A stretch of 64,000 bases of DNA from Rhytidiadelphus loreus (GCA_947034895.1 OX344765.1:45947001-46011000), one strand, 5' to 3'; positions 12,230 to 22,974 are shown, counted from the first letter of the stretch. The notes: generated from the sequence alone by a model not told the origin. Made by a program: numbers and translations.

Positions 12230-12470
12230 TATACTCCTAAGCACCCGTTCCCAAATTCAAGTTTACATAATTGAATGAACATGACATATCACCAAATGTG
12301 CTACGTATTTCTTCAACTCCATATTCTTTTCATATGATATATGTATAGTGGGAGGCCCCCCTCTCAAAGCCCTCCTAGATTGTGTGGGCCCTACCACAAA
12401 GCCTTGAGGGGTGGGGGTACTTATAGCCCTTGAGGTCTAACGGAAGCAGGGCTCCTGCTATATAAACCCC
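12230..12470. repeat. Segment shared with 39040-39258
   Basis: Shared motifs include GAACATGACATATCACCAAA, GTATTTCTTCAACTCCAT, TGTGTGGGCCCTACCACAAA and CCTTGAGGTCTAA. The two copies diverge after the TATATAAACCCCTTAAG stretch at about 12459. It contains a TATA-like box (12459-12466) but no adjacent gene. Confidence 0.7.
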
Positions 12471-12850
12471 TTAAGCAACGACGCTAGTTTGTGAGCCTAA
12501 AAGCATGAATTTAGGAGCTGTGAGCGTATGTTTTGTGAGCCAAGAGCATCAATTGAAAAAAAACTTGAAATTTTTGAAGCCAACAAAGAAAAAATGAAGA
12601 CATTTCAAAATTTTGATTTTGATTTTGATTCCTACAACCGTGGACCTATGACCATGGGGCCTTGCTGGCATATGCACCGTGCTTGGCTTGGCACATTGAC
12701 AGACGACAACTTTAATCCACCTCGAGACCCATTTTTGTTCTTCTTGTGAAAATGTTTGTTCATGATCAAGCTTTTGAAAAAATCCCAAGGGAAAACAAAT
12801 ATTTTGGACAATTGATAGAAGGCTCATGCAATAAACACCATCTCATAAGA
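12471..12850. other. Spacer, no supported gene
   Basis: A 73-codon frame at 12528-12749 has no recognisable domain and no counterpart elsewhere in the window. I see no other feature. Confidence 0.4.
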
Positions 12851-14710
12851 ACGAGGAAATTTTTAGAATGTCTTACCCCCCAAACCTCCAAAGGGACTTC
12901 CTAGTGCCTAAAGTTTTTTTGGGGGGTGATGGAGTTGTGACACACATTCATACTCAAAAGAAAATTTGAAAATTAAAAAAAAAAGTGTTTTCAAAGTCCC
13001 CTACTCCAAAATTTGCAAGAAGATTCTTAAGATGGTGAAGTTGTGGAAACAAACAAATAATAGATTTTTTTTAATTTTTAATTTTTAATTTTGAGAATAC
13101 TAAACTCCAAATTCCATAAGGGGTTCTTCAATAACAAAATAGGGTTTTAAGGGGTTACACAGTTGTGATAAAGGAAAAATAAATAAAAGTAAAATCTTTT
13201 AATTATTCTTTTTTTTAAGAGTCCCAAATCCAAAACCCCACAAGGGATTTCTTGATACTGAAAGGGATATCTTTGGGTGATTAAGTTGTAGAAAAAATAC
13301 AATAAAAAAATACTATTATTATTATTTTTTGTGGTTTAAATTTTTTTGAGAGTCCTAAAGTCCCGAATAAAAAACTTAAGAGAATTTTTTTTTTTTTTTT
13401 TTCTAAATTTAATTTTTTTTAAATGAAAGTTCCCAAACCTAGCTGGGGGTCTCTCGTTAGCGAGAGGGTTTTTTTGAGATGACAATCTCGCAAAAAAGAA
13501 TTTAAAAAAAAAAATAATAATAATAACTTTTTTAGTTCAAAGTCTCAAACCCCCAAATCTAGCCAGGGGTCTCTCTATACCAAGAGGTTTTTTGACGTGG
13601 AAAAGTTGCCAAAAAAAATTGAAAAAAAATAAAAACTTAGTTGAAACTCCAAACTCCAAACCTTGCTAAGGGTCTCTCAATACCGAGAGGGTTTTTGAGG
13701 GGTAATGAAGTCGCAAAAGAAATTCAATAATTTTCAATAATTTTAAATTTAAAAAAAAAATTATTTTCCCCTGAGATTTCCAATCCCAAAACTCCACAAG
13801 GGGTTTCTTGGTACTGAGAGACCCTTAACCGGGTTTGAGGTTTGGAACTTTCAATCCAAAATGAGTTTTTTTAATTTTTTGTTGCAATTTTGTTACTCCC
13901 AGAAAACCCTCTTAGTATAGAGACCTCTAGTAGGGTTTGGGATTTGGGATTTCCAACCAAATTAAAAAATTAAAAAAAATTAATTTAATTTATTTTTTAA
14001 ATTCAACTTTGTCACCTCAGAAAAACCCTCTTGTTGCAGAGAGACACCTTATGGGGTTTGGAGTTTGGGACTTTTACAAAAAAACAAAACAAAAACAAAT
14101 TAACACCTTTTTTTAACTTTTTAATTTTTTTGCAACTTTCGAGAGTTTGGAGTTTGGGACTTGCAGCAGGCAAAAAAAATAAACAATAACAAATAATAAT
14201 TATTTAATTTGAGAGTCCCAAACCCTAACACACGTAAAGGATATCTCAGTATCAAAAGGGATATGGGGGTGCCAAAGTTGCAGAAAAATTAATTAATCTT
14301 TTTTGAAAGTGTCAAATTTGAAAGCTTCCAATAGTTCCTTCAGTACCAAGATAAGTTTGTAGAGGTAATGAAGTCAAGGAAAAAATTGAAAAGATTTTTG
14401 AAAAAAAAATTGAAAAAAAAAAATTTAATTTTTTTGAGTCCCACATTCTGAAATCCCCAAGGGACCTCTCGGTACCGAGAGGGGTTTCTAGATGCGACAA
14501 AGTCATGGAAAAAAAATTTGAAAAAATAAAAATAAAAATTTTGAGAGCTTCAAATCCAAGGGACCACCGAATATCAAGAGGGGTTTCTAGGAGGTGATGG
14601 AGTTGTGAAATAATAATATTAATATTAATAAAAATAAAAATAATTTTTTTTTTAAATTTGAATTTTTTTGAGAGTTCCAAACCCCTGACCTTTCAAAAAA
14701 TCTCTTGATA
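12850..14710. repeat. Array of about 100-bp hairpin-bearing repeats in both orientations
   Basis: The unit has three parts: a CCAAACCCC-like block, then an AAGGGGTCTCT...GAGAGGGGTTT hairpin, then a GGTGATGAAGTTG-like block ending in a long A/T run. Units run in one orientation from about 12850 to 13780, in the opposite orientation from about 13800 to 14170, and again in the first orientation to about 14710. The hairpin is clearest at 14465-14482, a perfect 18-base palindrome CCTCTCGGTACCGAGAGG. The frames found here are low-complexity artefacts. Confidence 0.7.
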
Positions 14711-14917
14711 TATATGATATACCTTGTTGTAATTTGTTATCAAGAATCTTCCATTTCCATCATTTTTTTCAAGATCAACCTCCCAAACACCTGCATTCTA
14801 ATCCATGGTAATAGGTCCTAATCCAAAAAATCCCCCTCCAAAAATTCTAAAATCGGAAGCTCACAAGCTCACGGCTCTTGGGCTTCCACTCCAAGGCTCA
14901 CAAAATAGCACCCCTGA

Positions 14918-15648
14918 CCCCTAAAGGACCAAATTGTATTTTTTTAGCAACATAGCAATTTTGGATAGCTCACTATGAATGGGATTTTTAATTTTGTTCT
15001 TTGAAATTTTCACACAACGTATGCCCAAGGAGTAACTTTAAGGCCCGAAAATTTTCATAAATTTTGAATACATGGTTAAAAAGTTATTGTATGATATCTA
15101 CTTTTCTACAAATTGTAGGCATCCTAAGTAGTTCAAAAAAATCTTTAAATTCACTTTTTTAAGAAATAAATTTGTTTATTGGTTCTCTAGATTTATATAT
15201 ACATAGGATGCTTTAAATCATTCCATTTTGATTAATGAGATGAATGTTATGAGGACTTTTAAAGAAGCACCAACAACATGGACATTTTTATGAAATCTCT
15301 ACTCTAAAATAAACTTTGAAGTCCTTTATTTGCCTTGAATAAACTCAAAGAAGTACCAACAACATGGACATTTTTTCATACAAATGTGACCTTGTGAAGT
15401 GCAATTGCTTAGTTTTTTGAAGGGCCCCCTAAAGGATTTTTGTCACTTTAAATATTCACATCTTGCAATCTACATTGTAGAAATTTCTGAATTTTTTTCA
15501 ACATCTTCTCAAATTAGTGTAATAAAAGATCCTATAGTTACATGTGTCTAAAAAAGATTTTAAAAAAACGTTTTGTACTTGTCTTAGAGTCTAGAAATGA
15601 CAATTTTCGAGTGTTTTTGGTGAAAATATAGTCAAAAACCTTTAGGAG
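14918..15648. mobile_element. TTAA-type MITE, 731 bp (member P3)
   Basis: The left end is CCCCTAAAGGACCAAATTG, preceded by CTGA where other copies have TTAA. The right end is AAACCTTTAGGAG followed by TTAA (15649-15652). Its left half matches 39259-39600 and its right half matches 9600-9918. No coding frame. Confidence 0.65.
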
Positions 15649-15652
15649 TTAA

Positions 15653-16157
15653 GCAATGGGTCAAGCCAAATATCATGCCAAGTAAGGGCATGTATAAGTT
15701 TCTAATCAGACAATTCCAACATATAATCTTACAAAATTTCATCATATGGTTGGATGGCCAATTTGCATAGTTAACAATAGTGGCAATTCTTGCATAATTT
15801 GGGTGCACCATGTAACAATGCACATTCCATGGCTTGTGAGGTCTTCATTTTCCAAAGTATATTGAGAGAATTTAAATGTATTAGAAGCTCCAAATTTTTG
15901 AGTTTCAATTGATATAGGATAATGTTTTGTATCCGTATCAATGTATCTATATATTCATATTCATATATCGTATCAATATTGTATATGGGACAAGACACGG
16001 GACACCACTTAAGTACCATTTTTGGGTGCATTATATTGCAAAGTGTTAACAAGTGCATACACTCTAACCTCTTTATAATGACTACATTTACCCCAGTCAT
16101 AGTGGTCATATTGGAGAGGTGTCCTAGTGTAAAATTAGTATACATTTGTCACATTAA
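15653..16157. repeat. Interspersed host repeat, copy 2, left part
   Basis: Colinear with 9923-10475. It includes the CATATTGGAGAGGTGTCCTA motif and ends at the TTAA (16154-16157) used as target by the element at 16158. It continues at 16922. Confidence 0.7.
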
Positions 16158-16921
16158 CCCCTAAAGGACCATTGTCCCCTCGGGGGACAAAATGGATTTC
16201 GGGTAGGTTCCTATGATCTCAATTTTTAGTGAAACTTTTTGAAACTTTCTCATAAAATAGGAAAAATTATTAGCTTCGTGGGAATATAAATTTTATTTCA
16301 ATTGGTGCCCGGGAACAAAAGTTATGGCATCTTAAACATAATTTTCACATCACCAGGCAGAAAAATAAATCTACAAAAATTTGAAATTAATTTTTTAATT
16401 TTTCTCTTCTTGAAGATCATATTTTTGTCTACATGTGAAGCTTTGATTCATTCCATTTGGATTAGTAATGTGAAAGTTATGAACAATCTTGTTTTTCGGG
16501 CAATTTGAGCATCTTCTTGAAAAAATAACTATAGAATGCAATTTTGAATGCAATTTTCACAATTTTTCAAAGAAAATTGTTTGACAAGGTTAAATTTTCT
16601 ATTTAGAACAATCTCACTGTTGAGATTATTGTGTTTCAATACCATTTTAGTGCTATTAGCGATTTAGTTTTTCTTTCAATCTGAAATTGCAAGCCAGTGT
16701 TCAAAAAAACTTTCTTTTTTCAACTTTGAATGCTAATATCTTCCACTCTGTACCGTCAAATTCCATGAAAATTTTAAAACATGATCCTCAACTAGCAAAG
16801 TACAAGATCCTACGGTTAGATTCTAAAAAAAAGTATTTTGTTTTGTTTTTTTGGATGAATGAAGCAGAATTGGGAGTTTTGAGTAGTTTTTGACAAAAGA
16901 ATGGCCTTGGTCCTTTAGAGG
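16158..16921. mobile_element. TTAA-type (piggyBac-like) MITE, 764 bp (member P4)
   Basis: The element reads TTAA, then CCCCTAAAGGACCA...TTGGTCCTTTAGAGG, then TTAA. The termini form an inverted repeat of at least 14 bases with one mismatch, and the flanks are a perfect TTAA duplication. The paralogous repeat at 10472 has a single TTAA at exactly this point with the same flanks on both sides, CACA and AGAAGCAATTGAAA. Insertion at TTAA with CCC-like ends is characteristic of the piggyBac superfamily. No transposase is encoded here. Confidence 0.8.
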
Positions 16922-17540
16922 TTAAAGAAGCAATTGAAATTGAAGTTTTGAAAATTCAAGGTCGATGTATTTCAAAGAGTGAATGTGTAAATGCGTAAAT
17001 GATCATGGTACAATTTTCTAGTATATAGTATGCAATAGTACACAATACCATTTACATTATATAATACAATGCAAGTTGGAAATTTTCATTTCTCAAATAA
17101 TTTTTGCAAGATTTGTAGTTTTCAAACTTTAGAGTACCCCTTGTATGGATCAAATAATGGTAACTAAATTTTGTGTTTAAGCTAATTTATATTAGAAAGA
17201 TGCTAAATTATAGTCACATCTTCTAAAGAAATTTATAAATAGTCTAATGACAATGTGCATTCAACAAATGGCACAAACATTACTAAATGTAATCCTTGGC
17301 TATACATTGTAACCATACAATTTTCTCCAATGGTTCGAATTGGTATTTGAATATTAAAATTGCCAACCTTTTCATGTAGAGAAATTTGACGAGTAAAGTT
17401 TTGACCTAAAGACTAGCATGAACAATAAAATAAAACAATTGGGGGAAAAAATCTGAGACAAATCATCAACCTCGGCTATTCATTTAGAGAAGAACTACCA
17501 ATAGCTGAAAATTCCTTCACACCATCATGATATGGTACAA
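16922..17540. repeat. Interspersed host repeat, copy 2, right part
   Basis: Colinear with 10472-10640 and then with 40342-40975, including AATTCCTTCACACCATCATG at its end. I see no gene in it. Confidence 0.7.
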
Positions 17541-17544
17541 TTAA

Positions 17545-18123
17545 CCCCTAAGCGCTCCGACATCCACTTTGTGGATAGTGGATTGATTGAAACTCTTGGT
17601 TCTTTCTCATTCTCCTTGGATGAAAGTCATCCTAATTTGTGGAGATACTTTATTAAGTTCTTGTCCTATCTAATGGTTGGATTTGGTGTTGTCAAAGTAC
17701 ATATTTTTCTAAAATTACAAATGTGGGAGAATGTCAAGTGGTTGACCAAGCCAAAATTGTATTGACTCTAGTTCAAAACTAGATTTGCAAAAATGAGGTC
17801 ATGGATTTTACGAACTCAAAAATTTCAAAAAATCACCATGCCAAGAGAACCTCATTTCAAATGCATTCCAACAAATTTTACTCAAAAAATGATAATATTT
17901 TGCTTGTAATCAAATTTAGAAGGAATTCTAAAATTTCTCTTTCAAAATTTATAAAAAAATATTGGTGATAGCATTGATGAATGTAACAATATGATTTGAA
18001 TCTAAAATTCAAAATCTACAACTTCTATTTGTATATGAATTCCGAAATATTCTTCCAAATAGTACTTTATGATGATATTTCCCAAATCTTCAAATTCTGG
18101 AGAAGGATCTGGACATTTAGGGG
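17545..18123. mobile_element. TTAA-type MITE, 579 bp (member P5)
   Basis: The left end is TTAA then CCCCTAAGCGCTCCGACATCC. The right end is GGATCTGGACATTTAGGGG then TTAT. Copies B (40978) and C (47962) lack the insertion: C reads CAATTACGAAATATCAGAAC and B reads CAATGAAGAATGTCAGAAC. The ends are related to P3 and P4 but the interior differs, so this is a separate subfamily. The 77-codon frame across its left end has no recognisable domain. Confidence 0.65.
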
Positions 18124-18221
18124 TTATGAATATCAGAACCTGCTCCCGGAGATTACATTTGGAAATTACTGCATATTCAATACCGAGACACCAGACATGA
18201 ATTCAATTATGCAATTTGATA

Positions 18222-18345
18222 AGATCAAATGGTCAATTTGAGAAGATCGAATGGTCAATTTGAGAAGATCGAATGGTCAATTTGAGAAGATCGAATGGTC
18301 AATTTGAGAAGATCAAATGGTCAATTTGAGAAGATCAAATAATAT
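18222..18345. repeat. 22-bp minisatellite, about 5-6 copies
   Basis: The unit is AATGGTCAATTTGAGAAGATCR. Paralogous positions in copies B (about 41070-41100) and C (about 48055-48090) hold only about two units. The array therefore expanded in A after the duplication, or contracted in the others. Confidence 0.85.
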
Positions 18346-18359
18346 GCACTCACAGAATT

Positions 18360-18985
18360 CATCAACCTTGGCCGGAATCGCAGTATCTCTTGAAGATAAA
18401 TGAGCTCCATGACCTGGAATGAAGTCGAAACCTTCTCTTTTCCTCCTCATTCTCTTCTAACAAAATCTTACCAGATATCGCCACTTCTTGCATCGTATTC
18501 AGTAGTGGCCATTAAATTGAGAATTTTCTTCACTACACTTCAACGGTCCGACAGGGCTGTTGCATCCCACAACGACGTGGTCAGCTTCTTAAGAACAATG
18601 TACCAATGCAAATACTGAAGTAAGTAACAAGGTCCCCAGCTTGAAATTTCTAGAGAATGAGCTTGTGGACTTACACATGAACTTCTCTGATAACAGCCCG
18701 AGCACGATCTGGTAAAGTGCCCATTCAGTTCGTGAGGAAATTGTAGAATAGCCCAAAACCCTAATCAGTCAAAGATGGGTCCACGGTCGGGATTAGGGTT
18801 GGACAGGGAAGTCCTCACTCCCCTTTTTCTGAGATGGCGATGTTAACACTGGGAACATATTGTTCGATCTGCAACACTTTGGCCATGTCGAGAGCAGCCA
18901 CCTTCGTGTTCTTCGCCAGCAACTTGTGCCTTCCGGTCTCAGGAAAGACACCAAACGCAAGCGCAAATCGCCTGAAATAGCCATG
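18360..18985 (-). pseudogene. Fragment of an unidentified multi-exon gene, copy A
   Basis: On the minus strand an exon-like stretch starts after a TTTCAG acceptor at about 18948. It reads RFALAFGVFPETGRHK then LLAKNTKVAALDMAK and VLQIEQYVPSVNIAISEKG, and stops at about 18826. A second exon-like stretch near 18430-18560 has a frame with LTTSLWDATALSDR that is closed by a stop. The corresponding stretch of copy B continues as KKILKLMASMEEVAISIAEVSEKLLG. I do not recognise the protein. Three copies exist in the window (A, B, C). All have stops or frameshifts in the second stretch, so this is a decayed gene fragment carried along by segmental duplication. Confidence 0.4.
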
Positions 18986-19347
18986 GAATCTTCAGAAAGC
19001 TCAATCCAATGGACACGCCTGGGCAGCTAATGCCCGGAAATTCTGAAATTTGGAATCAATGGCTACCTCATGAGGCTGGAAAACTCAATCCTCTGAGTCA
19101 AAATTGAGGATTTCAATGAGATTGGCGCTGTAAGATTAGTCGCCCAACCGAAACATCAGATCCTCATCAGTCCTACTGTCCAGAGCTCTGGGTGTCATAA
19201 TTTTTTGGCGATCTAGAAGCCATCTTTCACGGGGAGGTTATCCTTGTTTCCTTACGCGAGAACGAGAAGTTTCCCTCAGGATTTTGCACTTGGAGGGGGG
19301 TATCAGGGAAAAGAGGCAGCAGGGAAATTCAGTGGCACCAATCAGGG

Positions 19348-19571
19348 GCCAGGGAGAACTGACCCCCTCGCTCGGCCCTGCGGGCAAACCCTGGAATTAT
19401 TTATTTTCTGCACATGAATTTTTTTGCAAATTTTGAATTCATTTTTGCGATCAGAGACCCTGGATTAGCTAGGTGAGGTGAAGATTATACCCTAGAACGG
19501 CCCAAAATAGGGGGCATTTTTTTTACTTGCACCCCTGGTAAGGCCGAGCGAGGGGGTCAATCCACCCTGAT
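19348..19571. mobile_element. 224-bp MULE-type MITE with 9-10-bp target duplication
   Basis: The element is present in copy A only. B and C read CACCAATCAGRGGRCCTAAAG without interruption. It is flanked by CCAATCAGGG on both sides (19338-19347 and 19572-19581). Its termini are an imperfect inverted repeat of about 30 bases that shares GACCCCCTCGCTCGGCC near each end. Size and target duplication fit a non-autonomous Mutator-like element. Confidence 0.75.
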
Positions 19572-19856
19572 CCAATCAGGGTGCATAAAGTTTCACTCAT
19601 TGCAGAGAAACAAGATGGCCTGAAGAGAGAAACTAATGTCAAAATATCAAAATCTTAGAAGATGCTCAAAGCCTTTGTTTCTTTACGTGTACAACTCTGG
19701 AAGTACCCAGATTTTCAAACTGTAAGTTAATGCCTCTCAGATCCTCAAAAGTAGAGAGAATTCAGCCATTAAAAAAAGCATTGTTGTTTTCCTTCTAAGA
19801 ATTAATCTTCAAAATGCTGTACATGAGCGAATGTCGACACGTGGACTAAGCTTAAG

Positions 19857-20117
19857 TTAGGGCATGGGAACAGTGACGAACAGTGAGCCGAAAGCAGCTT
19901 CGAAAATACTTTTGGAGCTGAGGCTCTGGTGGCTGTAAGAGTCTGTTCCGACAGTTGCCGTGTTTGTCACGCTTGCCCGATCTAAGCTTATAACTTGTCC
20001 GTCTTGGCTACGGAATTCAAGCTCGTCCATACGCGATGCCGCTAGGGCCCGAGGTTCTGACAGAGAGAAAGAGAGAGAGTTTTTTGTGTGAGACTTGTGA
20101 TTCTTTGAGGAATCCAC
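19857..20117 (-). other. Conserved small ORF, 86 codons, copy A
   Basis: The minus-strand frame begins MDSSKNHKSHTKNSLS and ends LFVTVPMP. The duplicate at 54124-54384 keeps it open and differs by a single residue (Gly versus Ser). No domain is recognised. It lies in the GC-richer 5' region upstream of TNL1, so it could be a small gene, an antisense frame over the TNL promoter or leader, or a leftover exon. A competing plus-strand frame (20036-20245) overlaps it. Conservation between recent duplicates is weak evidence for coding. Confidence 0.25.
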
Positions 20118-20289
20118 CGATTTCGGCTTGCTCTTTGTGGTTGGGTGAAGTTTGGGGTTTCTTTCGAGGGAAAGCAGCCTTAGTGAATTTCTGTTCGAGT
20201 GCTGTGGGTATGAAAACTCAGCTTTCCTCCGGTGCTCGGATGTGATGGCTGTTGCACGCAGAGTCGACAGGCATTGGCGTGATGCGAGA

Positions 20290-21290
20290 AAGGTTGTCCT
20301 CGAACCCGCCTTGATTTTATGTTAGTTTGGGTATGATCCAGTTTTTTCTTGCAATTCTTTGTCTTCTTGCTTGTTGGATCCTTTCTTAGTCAATCCTAAG
20401 AAGTATGTAGTTCACTTTGAAACAGAGCTCTAGGTTAGTATGTTACTGAAACAGGACTTTGGACAATATGATTTGAAATGCCATGCTCTTCTTGAAGCGC
20501 TACTGGTACTACGTCTTCGATGCTACTGCTTTGCTTCACTTCCTGCATTGTTCCTCACTAGGTGACCTACTTTTATAGGTGCTTAAGAATCTTCAGTATT
20601 GCACTTGGAAATTAGCTTCCAGGCTCTGTACCGCCATCTGTCGAACTATGTAGTCGACCAGAGTAAGTATCTAGATTTGATGCAGTTGTGGTTGGTGTCC
20701 ACTCTTCTGGATACTGGACGGCCTGTTCTCCCACCGGGAACTGAGAATCCGTCGCAATTCTGAGCTTGTTTTTATTTGGCATGTGCGATCGCAGGTACTA
20801 GCAAGTAATCTTCACCCTGCGGACAACTGTTGCCCTGTGAGAGAAAGGTCATCCTCGATTCCACCCTTATTTTATGTTAGTTTGACTCCTACTTGGGGTT
20901 CTTGCCATTCTCTCTTGGTACTTCTCCTCGTGCTTGTTGGAACTATGCGTCAGTCTTAGAATTATTTAGTTCACGAAGAATTAGAGCTCTATATTAGCAT
21001 CTTACTGAAACATAGCTATTCAAAGAACTAATGGACAATGTCATGATCGCCACTGGTGCTATGTGTTCAATGCTGCTACAGTGCTTCACTTCCTTCATTG
21101 TTCATTAGGATTAGGTGACCTACTTTAGCCACGTGCTTAAAATCTTCTGGATGGAATTATTGCAATTGGAAAGTGTATTCTTGCCGATGTTTGAATCCTT
21201 TGCAGTTCTAAGCTTGCTTCATGTTGAGCACAATCGCAGCCACTGCCAAGTAATCCCTGCACAAATTAACTCCATGTAACTTCGAGGAGG
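20290..21290. repeat. Diverged tandem duplication of about 550 bp upstream of TNL1
   Basis: Two blocks share the same order of motifs: a GAGAAAGGT-TCCTCGA start, TTTTATGTTAGTTTG, CTTGTTGG, AGAGCTCTA-RTTAG, TTACTGAAACA, GCTACTGCTT/GCTACAGTGC, CTTCACTTCC, and AGGTGACCTACTT. One runs from about 20290 to 20810 and the other from about 20840 to 21290. The same two blocks are present upstream of TNL2 (about 54550-55500), so the tandem duplication predates the segmental one. I see no long open frame. Confidence 0.6.
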
Positions 21291-21316
21291 AAGTTACGGC
21301 CGCGTTTCCTTATAGG

Positions 21317-21547
21317 ATGTCATCTCCATGCTTGGTATGCTTCACTCCTGTGGCAATCTATTTGGTTGTATCAGTTGTTGGCTGTAAGCATGGGAGTAAA
21401 TTAGCAGATGTAGAGACCTATCGATGGGTGGGTTTTGATGTTCCTGGTCGCATGTGCTTGTCAATATTTCGCAGAGGTCTAGTTTTGTGGTTGTGGACCA
21501 GTGTTGTCTATTTTCATAACTTAGTTGAGCCTTCTTGTTGTTTGTAA
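21317..21547 (+). other. Small ORF, 76 codons, identical in both TNL copies
   Basis: An ATG frame starts MSSPCLVCFTPVAIYLVVSV and contains a hydrophobic N-terminal stretch of about 15 residues. The duplicate at 55584-55814 appears identical base for base, although the flanks of the two copies differ by a few percent. No known domain is recognised. It could be a short secreted or membrane peptide, an upstream ORF of the TNL transcript, or chance. Local gene conversion would also explain the identity. Confidence 0.3.
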
Positions 21548-21913
21548 GTTAGAAGATATTGTTTGTGTCACTTTAATCATTCCAACAGATGAAGGAGTGT
21601 GATTTTGAGAGGATGGATACAATTGCCGAAAGATCTTTGGGTTATGAGAGCCCAATTTTGTTGAGATCAATTCTCACACTTTATTAATTTCTTATTTGAC
21701 TTCAATATAGGAGGTAGCAAACCAATATAAGTGACAATAGATAACCAGTTTCTGTTGAAAGATTAGTGTCCTTAGATAGTAGTCAAGTCATGCTAACAAG
21801 GGTCATTACATCATGATTGCCAACTAGTCCAACCAAGTTATGAATAGAAGAGTTTGTATTGGAGATATTAGGATTAGAGCCCCATCAATTTTAGTATCCA
21901 ATCCCTTGAGAAT

Positions 21914-22129
21914 TCAGGTTTGTGGTGTGTATTTCTTGACGTGCAGATCTAGAAGGAATGATGTATGAAACATCCAAGAGCTGACAAGATGTGCGCCACT
22001 AGTGATGGCAAAATGATTGATGGATTCATGAATGTCTTTGTCTCCAGGTACGGTGATGCTTTTGGATGGGCTCAGTTCTGGGACTTTTTTATTTAACCAT
22101 TGTCGAAATGGTTTAGAAAATGTTGGCAT
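21914..22129 (-). other. Unidentified minus-strand ORF, shared with 56073-56396
   Basis: The frame starts MPTFSKPFRQWLNKK and contains SWMFHTSFLLDLHVKKYTPQ. The copy C counterpart is longer (107 codons) and diverged at several residues. I do not recognise it. It may be a worn transposon fragment. It lies in the presumed 5' region of TNL1 but on the opposite strand. Confidence 0.2.
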
Positions 22130-22730
22130 TGTTTCAAATCCGTGATTGAACCTCTAGTATAGGCTTGCCTCTAGTTGCTTCCAGTTTGAAGACTATGTTG
22201 TCAACATTTAACTTACCAACGATGTGTGTCTATGAACCGGCGTTCCCATTCACTGCATTGTGGAAAGTAGGGTCAGATGGGGTCAAATTCTTAATCACCA
22301 GAATCAATGAAGAACATTGCATGTATGTTGGTTCAAAATTTTTAAAAATGGACCAAAGATGGTTTAGGGTTTCATCCCTAGGCACACATAGAAAGATTGG
22401 AAAAGATTCAAGATACAGAGCAAAATGAAATGGTTCATCATGCCATCCCTTGCCATGTTTTGCAAGTCATTCTACTTCAAAAGTTAGTTCCTTGATTTGG
22501 TTAGTGAGGTTTTCTCCAGCATCCACAAGTGAATGTTATAATTTGAGCCTAGTTTAGTATTTCTTGTAGATTAGGAATTTGATTTTCAGTGTATCCAAGT
22601 AAGCATATCAATAAGGATGATGTGTGGGAGATGCATTTGTTGACAACACTTGGGTTGCTAATATGATCTTGATACTTACACAATCAATATTCTTGTCAGT
22701 TATGTAGCAAATTTATGGGGAGCTTTGACT

Positions 22731-22752
22731 TTAAACCCTAAACCCTAAACCC
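22731..22752. repeat. Short interstitial telomere-type repeat
   Basis: Three tandem TAAACCC units of the plant telomere type lie just upstream of TNL1. The copy C counterpart is at 56986-57004. Such short tracts are also found as promoter elements (telo-boxes) in plants, so this need not reflect a former chromosome end. Confidence 0.6.
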
Positions 22753-22974
22753 AAAGTTGACATTATTTGTGAGCACTCAAGCCATATTCCCATCTTTATC
22801 AATTATCTTGTATTTTATATTGACATGAATTCCTTGAATTTGGAATCCAAAGGTTGCATCAATAGTGACTTATGTGGTGATTGAATTACAAACTAATGTA
22901 TTTTATCCCAACTACAAATTCCTTTTTCATTTCTCGTAGGCATTAGTGTATATTTCAATTTTGAAGTGGCAAGC

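Noticed and set aside
14312..14680. Minus-strand frame of 122 codons
   Set aside because: It is composed almost entirely of Phe, Ile and Lys runs from A/T tracts in the hairpin array.
16158..16921. Transposase gene within the TTAA-type elements
   Set aside because: No member in the window has an open frame resembling a DDE transposase. They are non-autonomous, so the piggyBac link rests on ends and target site only.
18222..18345. Regular repeats that could suggest a CRISPR array
   Set aside because: The units are contiguous with no unique spacers, and the window is plant nuclear DNA.
22731..22752. Former chromosome end
   Set aside because: Only three telomere-type units, present identically in the duplicate and surrounded by gene-related sequence. 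A promoter telo-box or chance is more likely.
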